A stretch of 64,000 nt of DNA from G963422445 sp963422445 (GTDB lineage Bacteria > Pseudomonadota > Alphaproteobacteria > Thalassobaculales > Thalassobaculaceae): contig OY729512.2 of the NCBI GenBank assembly GCA_963422445.2, positions 806,001 through 870,000 on the forward strand. Direction: 5' to 3'. How positions within the stretch are numbered: position 1 is the first letter of the stretch; every line of letters starts with the position of its first letter. Positions 1 through 9,050 of the stretch are shown here, one piece after another. Under the pieces are notes generated by a model, which was not told the DNA's origin, did no database searches, and was given only the letters and a program-made list of their open reading frames with translations. Position numbers and translations under genes: made by a program.

Positions 1-393
1 CGTCATCGCCATCGGGAATGTCTCGCTGTCCTGCGACCCATTGACCGCGAGACGCCGCCCGAACGCGACATCCATCTCGTCGTGGACAACGATGCGACCC
101 ACAAGCACCCAAAGGTCCAAGCGTGGCTTGCAAAGAGATCGCGCGACCATCTTCACTTCACGCCGACATCCGCCTCATGGCTCAATCAGGTGGAGCGCTG
201 GTTCGGCCTCATCAGCCAACCGGCCATCAAGCGCGGCTCGGTCGACAGCGTCGCTCAACGCGTCAAGACGATTGAGAGCTTCATCACACAATACAATGCC
301 TCCTCTTCGCCCTTCATCGGGGTCGCGACGGCGGAGTCGATCTTCGACAAGCTCGAACGTCTATCTGCGCGTATTTGTGGGACAGGACACTAG
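1..393 (+). CDS. IS630-family transposase, C-terminal part (5' end outside the window)
   Basis: The frame is open from base 1 and ends at the tag at 391-393. It encodes the C-terminal half of the DDE catalytic domain. The segment VVDNDATHKH (about residues 27-36) carries the second catalytic Asp, and TPTSASWLNQVERWF carries the Glu region typical of IS630 transposases. The N-terminal helix-turn-helix and the first Asp lie upstream of the window, so activity cannot be judged. The stop codon falls inside the element end (ctag at 390-393), as in the IS630 copies at 3976 and 50690. It cuts directly into an IS1595 transposase gene on the other strand. Confidence 0.9.
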   Translation, partial: RHRHRECLAVLRPIDRETPPERDIHLVVDNDATHKHPKVQAWLAKRSRDHLHFTPTSASWLNQVERWFGLISQPAIKRGSVDSVAQRVKTIESFITQYNASSSPFIGVATAESIFDKLERLSARICGTGH

Positions 394-545
394 CAGCCTC
401 GGTCGTGGCCGCAGTTCGGGCACACGAAACCGTTAGGCCAGCGCCATCGGTACAGGGCGTCGAAGCACTGCTCTTCGGTTCCATAGAGCGATAGGAACTC
501 GTTGAGGCTGATTCCTTTCTGGAACTGCACCAGGGTGCGGGTCAT
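390..545 (-). pseudogene. IS1595-family transposase, N-terminal stub
   Basis: The start at 545 has a strong upstream purine-rich site (gagaagga on the coding strand). The peptide begins MTRTLVQFQKGISLNEF and keeps the first zinc-ribbon knuckle, CPNCGH. It breaks off at 390, where the IS630 end begins. Only about 50 of some 300 residues remain, so this is a dead fragment. No other part of it was found on the far side of the IS630 segment, because that lies outside the window. Confidence 0.75.
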
Positions 546-739
546 GGAATTTTCCTTCTCTATCAATGAATTAAATGGCGACATTCTATACTACATTCCA
601 CTTAGCTTCGAGGGTAATTAGGATCTTGTTTGAAGGTGATACTCAGAAGTTCATTTGTAACCGTTCGGGTTCTGTGGGATCTTAGGCTTCCACTGGTTTT
701 TACTGATAACTAATTCGCGCATGCGCTACCGTCTCGCGC

Positions 740-1459
740 ATGGCGGTTTTCGACGCGGATTTCGGTACCGACCTGACGACGCCCGATGGCGACGACACCC
801 TGTGGCCGCTTCCCATTGTGGTGCCGGTGTGCGAGCCGCTCGACTGGGCGTCTTTGCTTGAAGAGGCAGAGGCGCGCGTCAAGGAGGAACGGAGCCGCGC
901 CAATGTGGCGGAGCTGCGCCGCGAGGACCTGCGCCGGTCGGAGAGGGATGACCGATCGCTCGCGAGCTCGCTGACGAGGCAGTTCGACGTCTGCCGGTTC
1001 AAGCTCAAGGCAGCCGCACCGAAGACCGCGTCGCGGGCTGTGAAGACGTCGGAGTGCAGGGTCGGGTCCCCGGACGCCGAGATCTCCGGAAGAGCGAGCG
1101 GCAGAAGAGGCCGGGCACCGGGCGCAAGCGCGGCGAGCAGCGCGGCGCCGCCGGACACGGGCGGACCCAGCGCCCCGGGCTCAGACAGAAGAAGGAAACG
1201 CGCGATCCGCCGGAGGATGCGCGCGTCTGTCCGCGCTGCAGCAAGCTCTATGCCGTCAACGGCGAGCGGTGCACCACTCTCTTCAAGATCGATGTCGAGG
1301 CCTGCGAGAACACAATCGTCCGGTCCTGCTGGAGCCGGAGTTGCGAGTGCACGTCCTCGCCGCGGGACGTGATCGCGCCGCCGGTGCCGCGGCTGTTCCG
1401 GGGCACGCCCTACGGGATCAGCTTCCGGGCGCGTTTCCTGTTCGAGCACTGTGCGTGCC
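740..1459 (+). pseudogene. IS66-family TnpC transposase, 5' part, frameshifted and interrupted
   Basis: Two reading frames together give the N-terminal half of an IS66 TnpC. The first (740 to about 1010) has the leucine-rich coiled-coil, EPLDWASLLEEAEARVKEER. The second (about 1054-1459) has the RKSERQKRPG region, the zinc-binding CPRCSKLY motif and the PPVPRLFRGTPYGISFRARF stretch that precedes the DDE domain. The gene stops matching at about 1459 (FLFEHCACQR), where a recombinase cluster is inserted. The match resumes at 3797 with RPVHRVAAWLADIG. One frameshift near 1020 plus the 2.3-kb insertion make it non-functional. Confidence 0.75.
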
Positions 1460-1486
1460 AACGTATGACATTGTGCGTCCCTCACG

Positions 1487-3323
1487 TCAGATTCCTGGTA
1501 GGGGGAGAGTTCTAACGTTTTGTATTTGCGTAACATTGCCAGGGCGGCGGGCGACGATTTCCTGTACACCTATGCGAACCGCCTCGCTTTCGAGCGCTTC
1601 GGCCGGGATGTTCCATGGAGCCAACGGCATGAGTTGTGTCGCTGGCAACTTTCTTTCACGGATAAGCCGACGTACCGACTCGACGGAGACTCCGAGACGT
1701 TGAGCCGCCACGTCCGCGCTAACGGTCTCCTCCCCCGCCGTCTCCGGATCGCAGGCGGCTATGCCGAGCCGTTCACGAAGTTCGCGAACCTGCATCGTCG
1801 TCCAGGTCTTGCCGTCTTCGGAACGACAACGCATTCGGTTCATCGTGACCGCCAACTCGCGGTCCGGCCACTGACCGCCGAGCTTGCGCATGACGTCAGC
1901 CGCGCCGGGCCGACGGTCGACCGGATGGCGGGGCATCCTGACCCGCGGAACCCGCGTCTCGCTGTGCCGCCCACCCGGTGAACCGTCACCACCGCTTCAT
2001 GGGCCTCGTCGTCCAGGTCGATCATAACTTCCTCGATCAGCGTGCGGATCAATCGTTGCTTCGTCCCCATGCTCGTCGTCGGGGCATTACGGCGGGAAGA
2101 TCCTGTGCCAGGGCGAACAGCACCGCCTGATCGATCCGCGGACGAGAGGCCCGCTCGGCGTCGAGCGCCACACGGCGTTGCTCGATGTGCTCAACACGCT
2201 GCAGCGCCGTGTTCCACCGCGCTTCCAACTCGCGGGCGACATGCCGCTTGGCGGGATCGACCAGCTCGTGGCGGCGTGCCGCCAACGATGCTTCGTATTG
2301 GGCTTCCTCGCGTTCACGATCCACCGCGCGCCGCCGCTCGGCGGCGGCCCGGTCGACCTGTTCGGCCGCCTCCACCGCATGTGGCGAGACCGCTTCCAGA
2401 ATGCGCACGGTGAGTGCGCGGTCTATACGCACGCCGCCGATGCCGACGCACAGGCCGGGGAGTTGCGAGCTTCCCCGGCACTGATAGCGGTGGGAAGGGG
2501 TCGATCCGTAACACACTTGCATCATGCGCCCACAGCTCACCAAACCGGTCAGCAGGGCGCAGCCGCTTCGACCGGACTTGCGCGACGTAAGCTTCTTCAT
2601 GTGGGCGTTCTCCAGGAGCATCCTCTGCTTCTCTTCGAATCGCTCCCAAGTGATGTAGCCCTCGTGGTTGTCGTGCAGCAACACGCCCCAATCGGCCCTC
2701 GCGCGCTGATGGCCTCCGGACTTTCGCGCAGGCCCGTCCACGATCCGCGTGCGCGTGCCGCGCCGCCCGAAGACATACGCCCCGGCATAGGTTGGATTCT
2801 TCAGGATCTGGTGCACCGAGTGGCAGGCGGCCGGCCGCCACTCGATCCTGCGGGCATCAGAATTGCGTCGCACCACCGGGAGGCTCAGCCCGGAATCGAG
2901 GACCCACAAATGCACCTGGCGGCCATTGCCAGGTTCCTGGAACTTCTCAAACACAAGGCGGGTCGCGCCCGCCACTCGCTCGTCCGGATCGATCTCGATA
3001 CGTCCGCTCTCGCCCCAGCAATAGCCCGGAGGCAGGGTGAAGCGAAGCTCCCCGCGCTCGGCCTTGGCGTCGCGGGCAGCCAGACCACGCTGTCGCAGAA
3101 GGCTGAGCGCGTCTTCCGACATCGTCCCCTTGAGCCCGAGCAGCAACCGGTCGTTTATCAGACGCGGATCGTAGACCCCGTCCGGGTCGATAACCAGAGA
3201 ACCGGCCAGGGCGCACAGGTCTATCAGATGATGCCAGTCCCGGCCGTTCCTGGAGAGCCTGGAAGCCTCGATGCAGAACACCGCGCCGCGGCAAAGATGC
3301 TCAGACGTGATCTTCGAGCTCAT
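1487..3323 (-). pseudogene. Large serine recombinase, catalytic N-terminus deleted and frameshifted
   Basis: Three minus-strand frames join to give a recombinase: 3323-2049, about 2070-1940 and 1936-1487. The start MSSKITSEHLCRGAV is followed at once by FCIEASRLSRNGRDWHHLI. In the family about 70 residues lie between these, including the nucleophilic serine (YxRxS) and the dimer helix, so they have been deleted in frame. The recombinase domain (HQILKNPTYAGAYVFGRR) and a damaged zinc ribbon (SCGRMM, one CxxC lost) follow. Two frameshifts precede the C-terminal helix-turn-helix tail (VSADVAAQRLGVSVESVRRL). The protein ends LPLPGI. It cannot be an active recombinase. Confidence 0.75.
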
Positions 3324-3486
3324 CGATCGCCTCCTTGTGGTTGGCTACTTCGGTATCCTGATCCAGGGCTTCGCGCAGAAGATCGGCGAGGGCGCGTATC
3401 AGCGCCATCGATCGCGGCACCACTGGCCCCGGCGGTTCCAGGAGCAGGGGGAGTTGGGTTTGCGGTCGTGACGTTCGTGGCTTCAT
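3301..3486 (-). CDS. Small protein of the recombinase cluster
   Basis: A 61-residue ORF starting MKPRTSRPQTQLPLLLEPPG overlaps the recombinase start by about 20 bases. This position and the proline-rich opening followed by a short amphipathic helix (ALIRALADLLREAL) match the small ORF that commonly precedes recombinases of this type. The function is not known. The overlap suggests translational coupling in the original element. Confidence 0.45.
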   Translation of the reverse strand: MKPRTSRPQTQLPLLLEPPGPVVPRSMALIRALADLLREALDQDTEVANHKEAIDELEDHV

Positions 3487-3766
3487 CGGCGGTCTCCTTT
3501 GCGGGAGGCTCCGATGATGATGCGGTGGCGCGGCTCGACAACAGGTCCGTCAAGACTTGGGAAAGCGCGGACAATGCATCGGCTCGAACCAGCGACGGAT
3601 CAAGCGTCATTGCCCGGCACACGGCGGGATCGCACATCCAGAACGGCCGCTTGCGCGATAAATGCGGATCCCCGTCAACCAACAGATGGACTCCGTTCCG
3701 ACAGCCGGCGTTGCCAGCGTGGAAGCGACGACCGGGAAATGGGTGCCAACGATACGCAACCGTCAC
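3320..3766 (-). CDS. First small protein of the recombinase cluster, hypothetical
   Basis: The frame begins MTVAYRWHPFPGRRF. It continues with FWMCDPAVCRAM and a Leu-rich helix (LSALSQVLTDLL), which resembles the HPL/HPF-GRR small proteins that open recombinase operons in Rhizobiales. I recognise the pattern but no experimentally defined function. Its 3' part overlaps the 3301-3486 ORF in another frame, so the real C-terminus is uncertain. About 90 residues upstream of 3487 are the credible part. Confidence 0.4.
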   Translation of the reverse strand: MTVAYRWHPFPGRRFHAGNAGCRNGVHLLVDGDPHLSRKRPFWMCDPAVCRAMTLDPSLVRADALSALSQVLTDLLSSRATASSSEPPAKETADEATNVTTANPTPPAPGTAGASGAAIDGADTRPRRSSARSPGSGYRSSQPQGGDR

Positions 3767-3796
3767 ATGGCTATGACGGTATGCTGAATGTGAGTC

Positions 3797-3975
3797 GTTT
3801 CTGCTGCCGGCCCGTTCACCGCGTCGCGGCGTGGCTCGCCGACATCGGGCTGGCGATCTCGCCGGGGACGCCGGCCGACAGCATCAAGCGCTTCGTGCCG
3901 TTGTTCGAACCGTTGGCCGAGGCGATCCGCGCGCACCAGAACGAGGCCGCGCTGCGCCATGCCGACGAAACAGCC
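3797..3975 (+). pseudogene. IS66-family TnpC transposase, continuation after the insertion
   Basis: This encodes RPVHRVAAWLADIGLAISPG and then ADSIKRFVPLFEPLAEAI and HADET, which directly follow in IS66 TnpC proteins after the FLFEHCAC segment found at 1440-1459. The remainder (most of the DDE domain) is missing, because an IS630 copy begins at 3976. It is a fragment of the same gene as 740-1459. Confidence 0.7.
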
Positions 3976-5089
3976 TAGTGTGTTGATCGTTACAGATATA
4001 TCCATTATTGTGTTCTTCTGATTTGTCGATCATGGAGGTCTGCAAGATGCGCCCTGGTGTTTCATTCACGCTCACTTCGGACGACCGGCATCGCCTTGAA
4101 ACGGTTGTCCCGGACCCGAAGAGCCCGCAGAAGCACGTCTGGCGGGTGCGCATCGTTCTTCTGAGCGACGATGGGCTCGGCACGATGGCCATCATGAGAG
4201 AGACTGGCAAGGCGAAGAACAGTGTCTGGCGCTGGCAGGACCGCTTCTATGGAAGAGGGTGTGGATGGACTTCTGCGGGACAAGACGCGTCCGCCGGGCA
4301 AGACGCCTCTGGCTCCTGAGCCAGAGGCGAAGATCGTAAGGTTGACCCACACCCCGCCGCCTCACGCGGCGACCCACTGGACGCTGCGGGCGATGGCGAA
4401 GGCTGTGGGGGTGCCGCTTCGAGGGTCTGGGCGGTCTGGCAGGCGCATGGCCTGATGCCGCACCGCTGGCGGCCGTTCACGCTTTCGAACGATCCCGCCT
4501 GCCTCGAGACGCTGACCGACATCGTCGGCCTCTCCGTTGCGCCGCCGGCTCACGCGGTCGTGCTGTCGATCGATGACACGTCGCAAATTCAGGCACTTGA
4601 CCGTACACAGCCCGGCCTGCCGCTGAAGAAAGGCCGCGGCGCCACCATGACACATGATTCCAGGCGCAACGGCACGACGACGCTGTTTGCCGCCCTGACC
4701 GTGCTCGACGGCACGGTCATCGGCCAGCACGCCAGTCGGCATCGCCACCAGGCGTTCCCGAGATTCCTCAACCGCATCGCGCGCACGATACCCGCCGGCG
4801 TCCCGGCCCATGCCATCCTCGACAACGACGCCACTCACAAGCACAAAGAAGTCCAGGTCTGGCTCGCACGCCATCCGCGCTGGACCTTCCACGTTACCCC
4901 CACCTCGAGCGCGTGGCTGAACGCGCTCGACGGCGTCTTCCGCTCCGTACGCGACCTCCAGGACGCCATCCGCCGCGTCATCGACGAACACAACACCACC
5001 GAAGCCAGGCCCTTCGTCTGGATCGCCGATCCCGATACCATCATCGCCGCAAGAAAAAGAAGAGTCCAAACGTTGGAATCAATCCACTA
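3976..5089. mobile_element. IS630-family element, copy A
   Basis: The left end starts at the TA of cagccTAgtg and the right end stops at the TA of ccacTAg, as expected for IS630 insertion at TA. The left terminal sequence after ctagtg (tgatc, cagatatatcc, ttgtgttcttctgatttgtc) recurs in inverted orientation at 10190-10249 in copy B, which confirms the end. The right end abuts another IS630 (5088-6267), and the two share ctag. Confidence 0.75.
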
Positions 5090-5090
5090 G
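4047..5090 (+). pseudogene. IS630-family transposase (copy A), two frameshifts and an internal deletion
   Basis: The start at 4047 has a GGAGG 8 bases upstream and gives MRPGVSFTLTSDDRHRL. The helix-turn-helix region runs to about 4240, and then the frame changes (VDGLLRDKTRPPGKTPLAPE). A second change near 4420 leads to HGLMPHRWRPFTLSNDPACL and the DDE core (VLSIDDTSQIQALDRTQPG, LDNDATHKHKEV). The segment after TPTSSAWLNAL lacks roughly 20 residues that copy B retains (VFTKRTRRRLKYG), which removes the Glu region. The gene ends ESIH at the element end. It is dead. Confidence 0.75.
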
Positions 5091-6207
5091 TGTCGCGATT
5101 CGGAAGTTTTGATGATTTCCTTTTGGCGTTCGGCGGTATCGAGTGTCCTCAGGCAAAAGCGTCTGATGGTGGCCAGGATGTTGTCTGCGGCCTTGGTCCA
5201 TCGGAAGGGTTTCGGGTTTGCGTTGACCGTATCGATGTAGCGCCGAATGGCTTGTTCGAGTTCCTGGGTCGAGCGATAAACGCGGCGCCTGAGCTGTTTC
5301 TCGGTCAGGAGCGCGAAGAAGCGCTCGACCTGGTTGAGCCATGAGGCTCCGGTCGGCGTGAAGTGGACATACCAGCGGGGGGTGCCGGGCCACCAGGGCT
5401 GGACGGCAGAGGTCTTGTGGGTGGCGTAGCTGTCCATCACCAGGTGGACGTCGAGCTCGTCGGGAACCTGGGCTTCGAGAGTACGCAGAAACTTGAGGAC
5501 CTCCCGGCTGCGGTGGCGCGCAAAACACTGTCCGATAACCTCACCGGTGGCGATGTCCAGCGCCGCGAAGAGCGTGGTGGTGCCGTGGCGCATGGAGTCG
5601 TGGGTGCGCCGCTCGACCTGGCCCGGCCGCATGGGCAGCATCGGTTGCGTGCGATTGGGCGCCTGGATCTGACTCTTCTCGTCGACGCGGAGTACGAGCG
5701 CGCGCTCAGGCAGGTCGAGATAGAGCCCGATGATGTCCCGTAGCTTCTCCACAAACAGCGGGTCCGATGACAGCTTGAAGGTCTCCGAGCGGTGCGGCTG
5801 CAGGCCGAAGGCCTGCCAGATGCGGTGGATGGTCGACGGCGCATAGCCCGAGGCGCGGGCCATCGAACGCAGGCGCCAATGGGTGCTGTCCGATGGCGTC
5901 TCTTCCAGGTGCGGGCGATGACCTGCGCAATCTCCTCATCGCCGATCTTGCGCGGAGCCCCGGAGCGTGGCTCGTCGTAGAGCCCGTCGAGCCGGGGCTC
6001 GGCAAAGCGCCGACGCCACTTGCCGACCGTGCTGGCATCGGTCCCTGCAAGATCGACGATCGACTTGTTCTCCAGCCCGTCCGCCGCCGCCAGAACGATC
6101 CGCGCCCGCCGCGCCAGTCCCTGCGCCGTCTTGCGCCGCCGCGCCAGCCCTTCCAGCTCACGCCGCTCCGCGCCCGACAAGGTGATCGCTACGGCCACTC
6201 TGCCCAT
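5087..6207 (-). pseudogene. IS630-family transposase (copy C), single-base frameshift
   Basis: The N-terminal part starts at 6207 (MGRVAVAITLSGAERRELEG) and has the helix-turn-helix (IVDLAGTDASTVGKWRRRF). Near 5918 one base is missing: reading acc-tgg instead of acc-ctg breaks the frame. The correct phase continues (SMARASGYAPSTIHRIWQAF, VLRVDEKSQIQAPNRTQPML, VMDSYATHKT, SWLNQVERFFALL) to the stop at 5087. All three DDE residues are present across the two frames. A one-base repair would restore a full transposase, so a sequencing error is possible. Confidence 0.75.
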
Positions 6208-6267
6208 CGGTCATCCCTCCAATACTACCGATGAACATACTCTAACAAACTTCTCGACCAGGATACT
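5088..6267. mobile_element. IS630-family element, copy C
   Basis: The left end reads ctagtgtcgcgattcggaag and the right end is the imperfect inverted match ending ccaggatactag near 6268. TA flanks both ends. It belongs to the same group as the copies at 50690-51865 and 63909 (ends ctagtgtcctgattcc). The left end overlaps the right end of copy A at a shared ctag. Confidence 0.7.
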
Positions 6268-6631
6268 AGGTACAGGGATTGAATCGGGCAGGATCCAGTT
6301 TCGACACTACATATTGAGCCACATATGATGGGACGTTCAACCGTTCGTCCCCATGTCCGATCTATCTCTGGCGATGGCGTTGCACATTGTAACGCGACTA
6401 CCTACTGGCACCTGCGGGACCGCCGCTGGGCACATACATGTAGAGACAGCGCGGTATACCAAAATTGCTACAGTGTATCTGAAATATCGCACCAGTATCT
6501 TCGTCTGAACGAGTTTGTTTCCGGGTATAAATAGAACATTATACGAACATAGTTGGTCACATATCTCAATCCAACAGATCCCAACACGGATAGGTCAGTT
6601 CGAAACAGCATGTCTCTACAGGAGACTGCAA
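6268..6631 (+). promoter_or_regulatory. Upstream region of porin 1
   Basis: These 360 bases hold no gene I can support. They are AT-richer than the surroundings, which is usual for a strong porin promoter. The last 30 bases (ttcgaaacagcatgtctcta then caggagactgcaa) are shared with porins 2 and 3 and contain the ribosome site aggag 8 bases before the ATG. Upstream of ttcgaaac the three porins have unrelated sequence, so the shared block begins there. Confidence 0.5.
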
Positions 6632-7795
6632 ATGAGAAAAATTCTTCTCGGAACGACCGCGATCGTCGCAGCCGGCATGGTTGCCTCGGCCCCGGCGCTC
6701 TCCGCCGAAAAGCTCCAGGTCGGTATCGGCGGATACATGGAACAATGGGTTGGGATGGCCGATAGCGATGACGTCGATAACGTTGCCGATCCCGACAACA
6801 ATGGAGTTCACACGGTTTCCGACGCCGAAGTCCATTTCAAAGGAAAGACGGCCCTTGATAATGGCCTCACCGTCGGTGTTCAGATTGAACTCGAAGGCAA
6901 TTCTCAAGGACATGCTCATAGGGATGGGGATGCTTCAAACACTGCAAAACCGGATGATATCGACGAATCTTATATGTGGATTGAGGGCGAATTCGGCAAG
7001 ATCGTTCTTGGTTCGGAAAACTCCGCAATGTACTTGATGCATTACAGCGTTCGGGATTTCGGAATCGGCTTGAATTCTGGTGATATGCCAAATTGGACGC
7101 CATGGGCGACAGATTTTACCAGAAACGGCTATTGGCTTCATCCGCTTGGATCGACCGGCGTTGAGCCGAACGGTACCAACGACTCTGAAAAAATCTCCTA
7201 TTTCACACCTCGTGTGGAAGGATTCCAAGTCGGTCTGTCCTATGGGCCTGACACCAATCAAGACAGCAATAGCATTGTAAATCGTAACGCCGTTATGTCT
7301 GACATGGTCGCGGTTGGCCTCAATTTCCAACAGGCATTTGACGGCGCAGAAATCCGTGTATCAGGCGGGTACGGCACACTCAACAATCCCGAAAAGGGTG
7401 ATGACGATCCTACAGCATACAACGTTGGTGCACGAGTGAATTACGGTGGTTTCGGTATTGAGGCTGCATACGCCAACTTTGATGACAGTGGGGTCAGGAA
7501 CGGCGACGGCGTCTCCTTCGGCATCAATTACAGTTCCGGTCCTTGGGGTATCAGCCTCGCGTGGTTCGATGGCGAAATGGACGGTGAGATGGATAAGGGG
7601 ACGAACATAATGGAGGGCCATCGCAGTCACGAAACGGTTCATCTTTCCGGCAAGTATGCGCTCGGCCCTGGAATCTCCTTCAACGGGACGATCGGTACGA
7701 CGACCGTTGAAACGGATGATTTCGAAGGTGAAGAGGACAACAGCTTCGAAGTCGACGCGACCTATTTCGTCATTGGCGTGATGGCCAGCTTCTGA
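6632..7795 (+). CDS. Outer-membrane porin 1
   Basis: This is a 387-residue general porin of the Rhodospirillales type (16-stranded barrel family). The start at 6632 follows aggag. A signal peptide, MRKILLGTTAIVAAGMVASA, ends at ALSA-EK. Alternating beta strands, loop motifs (YGPDT, GGYGT, NYGGFGIEAAYANFDDS) and a final aromatic residue (GVMASF) fit insertion by the BAM machinery. It would give passive uptake across the outer membrane. It is one of three close paralogues here (also 53196 and 55909). Differences are confined to predicted external loops, for example residues 40-55 and 150-165. A rho-independent terminator follows. Confidence 0.9.
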   Translation: MRKILLGTTAIVAAGMVASAPALSAEKLQVGIGGYMEQWVGMADSDDVDNVADPDNNGVHTVSDAEVHFKGKTALDNGLTVGVQIELEGNSQGHAHRDGDASNTAKPDDIDESYMWIEGEFGKIVLGSENSAMYLMHYSVRDFGIGLNSGDMPNWTPWATDFTRNGYWLHPLGSTGVEPNGTNDSEKISYFTPRVEGFQVGLSYGPDTNQDSNSIVNRNAVMSDMVAVGLNFQQAFDGAEIRVSGGYGTLNNPEKGDDDPTAYNVGARVNYGGFGIEAAYANFDDSGVRNGDGVSFGINYSSGPWGISLAWFDGEMDGEMDKGTNIMEGHRSHETVHLSGKYALGPGISFNGTIGTTTVETDDFEGEEDNSFEVDATYFVIGVMASF

Positions 7796-7817
7796 GTATT
7801 GCGTCCGAACCGTTACG

Positions 7818-7843
7818 AAAGGCCGCCTTCGGGCGGCCTTTCT
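7818..7843 (+). terminator. Rho-independent terminator of porin 1
   Basis: A perfect 10-base stem (aaaggccgcc / ggcggccttt, loop ttcg-like) starts 22 bases after the stop and is followed by tcttgctt. The same hairpin follows porins 2 and 3. Confidence 0.85.
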
Positions 7844-8365
7844 TGCTTATGGTAATTTTCAAGACTTGAACGATCGTATTGGCAGAGCCAACAAATAAGG
7901 TATCAATCTATCTTTACACTTCGAACCAAGATTTCAGACTCAGTTGTCCATGGACCGCGAGTGCACCAAGGCCCGAGACCGTGACAATACGAACAACGAA
8001 TATATCTTCGCATGCTTGGCCGATGGCGTGGGCAGAAGGAAAAACTGGCTCCTGGTGCGGTACCACCCTCTTGGTCAACATAACCCGGCTGCTGGCCAAT
8101 ACGTTCGGTTACGTGCCGACACCCGCCACCGTTGCGCCCATCGAGCTCACGCTACGGGCGCTGGCTATGAGGCGCCCGCCAGGCCTCTGAACCAAGCGGC
8201 GGCGCTGTCGGAAACCCTTGTCGAAACCAGCGGTGAGGCGGCGCTGAGTCTCTTTGCCTTGATTGCCCAGCTCACGGTTCGGCGATCACCCCGTCTTGAC
8301 GCCGGTCAGCCTTCACGCCCCACCGAGGCTTTCAAGTCGCTTCAGCCATCTGGAAAATAAAGACA
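7844..8365 (+). repeat. Porin-downstream block, copy 1 (inverted partner near 52676-53150)
   Basis: This block of about 500 bases recurs almost unchanged, in inverted orientation, downstream of porin 2. Copy 1 has about 36 extra bases, between two gcggcgctg repeats, that copy 2 lacks. Several frames are open, but none has family features or a convincing ribosome site, so I do not call a gene. The block shows that porin plus flank was duplicated as one unit of about 1.7 kb. Confidence 0.6.
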
Positions 8366-8476
8366 ACCGCTTATGCACGTGGCTCCGGTGAAACGCACAT
8401 GTAGCGTTTGGTGTGCCGGGAATAGTCGACATCGGGGGCAACATCGTGTGTCACCGGAGCCACGTGCATAAGCGGT
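8366..8476. mobile_element. Miniature inverted-repeat element (111 bp), IS1595-derived
   Basis: A perfect 25-base terminal inverted repeat starts accgcttatgcacgtggctc. It is flanked by an 8-bp direct duplication, taaagaca (8358-8365 and 8477-8484). The ends match those of the transposase-bearing element at 58712-59762 and the 107-bp element at 42854. The uninterrupted site, with a single taaagaca, exists in the duplicate block near 52670. It has no coding capacity. Confidence 0.85.
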
Positions 8477-8514
8477 TAAAGACATTTGAGCGGATAACCA
8501 ACAACCTTATCTAT

Positions 8515-8736
8515 GGCTCAATTCGTGAATCGTAGGCGCGGTCTAGCCATCGCCGCCAGCGAGGCCGCGCCCTCCGGCGGGTCCGACAGCACCGCCGCCA
8601 CCTTCTTGCGCTGCGTCGCCGTCAACTCATCGACGCGCGAGAACCAATCTCGAAACCGCTCGTGATCAATCTGTCTGACCGCCAAGGCGAATCGGGCGAG
8701 TTTCTATCACGATGCCTACGATTCACGAATTGAGCC
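8515..8736. mobile_element. Internally deleted IS1595-family element (222 bp)
   Basis: The ends, ggctcaattcgtgaatcg and its inverse, match the element at 61383-62388. The flanking 8-bp duplication is ttatctat (8507-8514 and 8737-8744). The minus strand keeps the first codons of that transposase (DHERF, DWFSRVDELTA, then TQRKKVAAVLSDPPEGAASLAA). These are fused directly to its last codons (MARPRLRF). The original ATG has become ATT, so nothing is translated. It keeps residues (TQRKKVA) missing from the long copy, so it did not derive from that exact copy. Confidence 0.8.
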
Positions 8737-8744
8737 TTATCTAT

Positions 8745-9050
8745 TCTGCCGTTTGGACCCCAACAATCGCTTTGTCCTTCTCGTATTGAGACAACTCACT
8801 AATAATCCGCTTGGAGGCGCGGTCTCGAGTCCATCGTCCATCAGTTCCGGTGACACGAAAGATTCACCGCGCTCGTACAATTTGATGACTGCTCCCTGTT
8901 CGTCCGGATAATGGTTCGACAGGGTCGATATTTCCGCAAACAAGCATGCTTTGATTTGGGAACTATATACCTAGTTGCACCAAACCCTTGGCATTCGTTC
9001 GTGGTGCAATTATCTTACAGGTAGTTGGAGGGTGGACCATGTAAAGACGA
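8745..9050 (-). other. Unassigned remnant region
   Basis: These 300 bases hold no intact gene. A minus-strand open stretch (8743-8943) includes LYERGESFVSPELMDDG and looks protein-like, but it has no recognised family. It also changes frame to a segment (SELSQYEKDKAIVGV) that recurs at 52613-52660. I read it as the remains of a small gene whose tail was duplicated with the porin block. Confidence 0.3.

Larger units (their letters stand above)
1460..3796. mobile_element. Decayed serine-recombinase gene cluster inserted in an IS66 transposase
   Basis: The segment separates two halves of one IS66 coding sequence and holds three minus-strand genes: a small HPF/GRR-type ORF, a 61-codon ORF and a large serine recombinase. 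This trio is a recurrent small integrating unit in Rhizobiales and related genomes (family knowledge). The left junction is near 1459-1465 and the right near 3790-3800. I could not define a clear target duplication. The recombinase has lost its catalytic serine, so the unit is immobile by itself. Confidence 0.6.

Noticed and set aside
2178..3776. Plus-strand open frame of 532 codons
   Set aside because: It lies antisense to the serine recombinase, whose motifs are clear on the other strand.
4047..5090. Programmed frameshifting in IS630 copy A
   Set aside because: Two separate frame changes and a deleted catalytic segment indicate decay. No slippery run lies at the change points.
7844..8365. 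A gene downstream of porin 1
   Set aside because: Open frames exist in several phases, but none has a ribosome site, recognisable family or consistent frame between the two copies.
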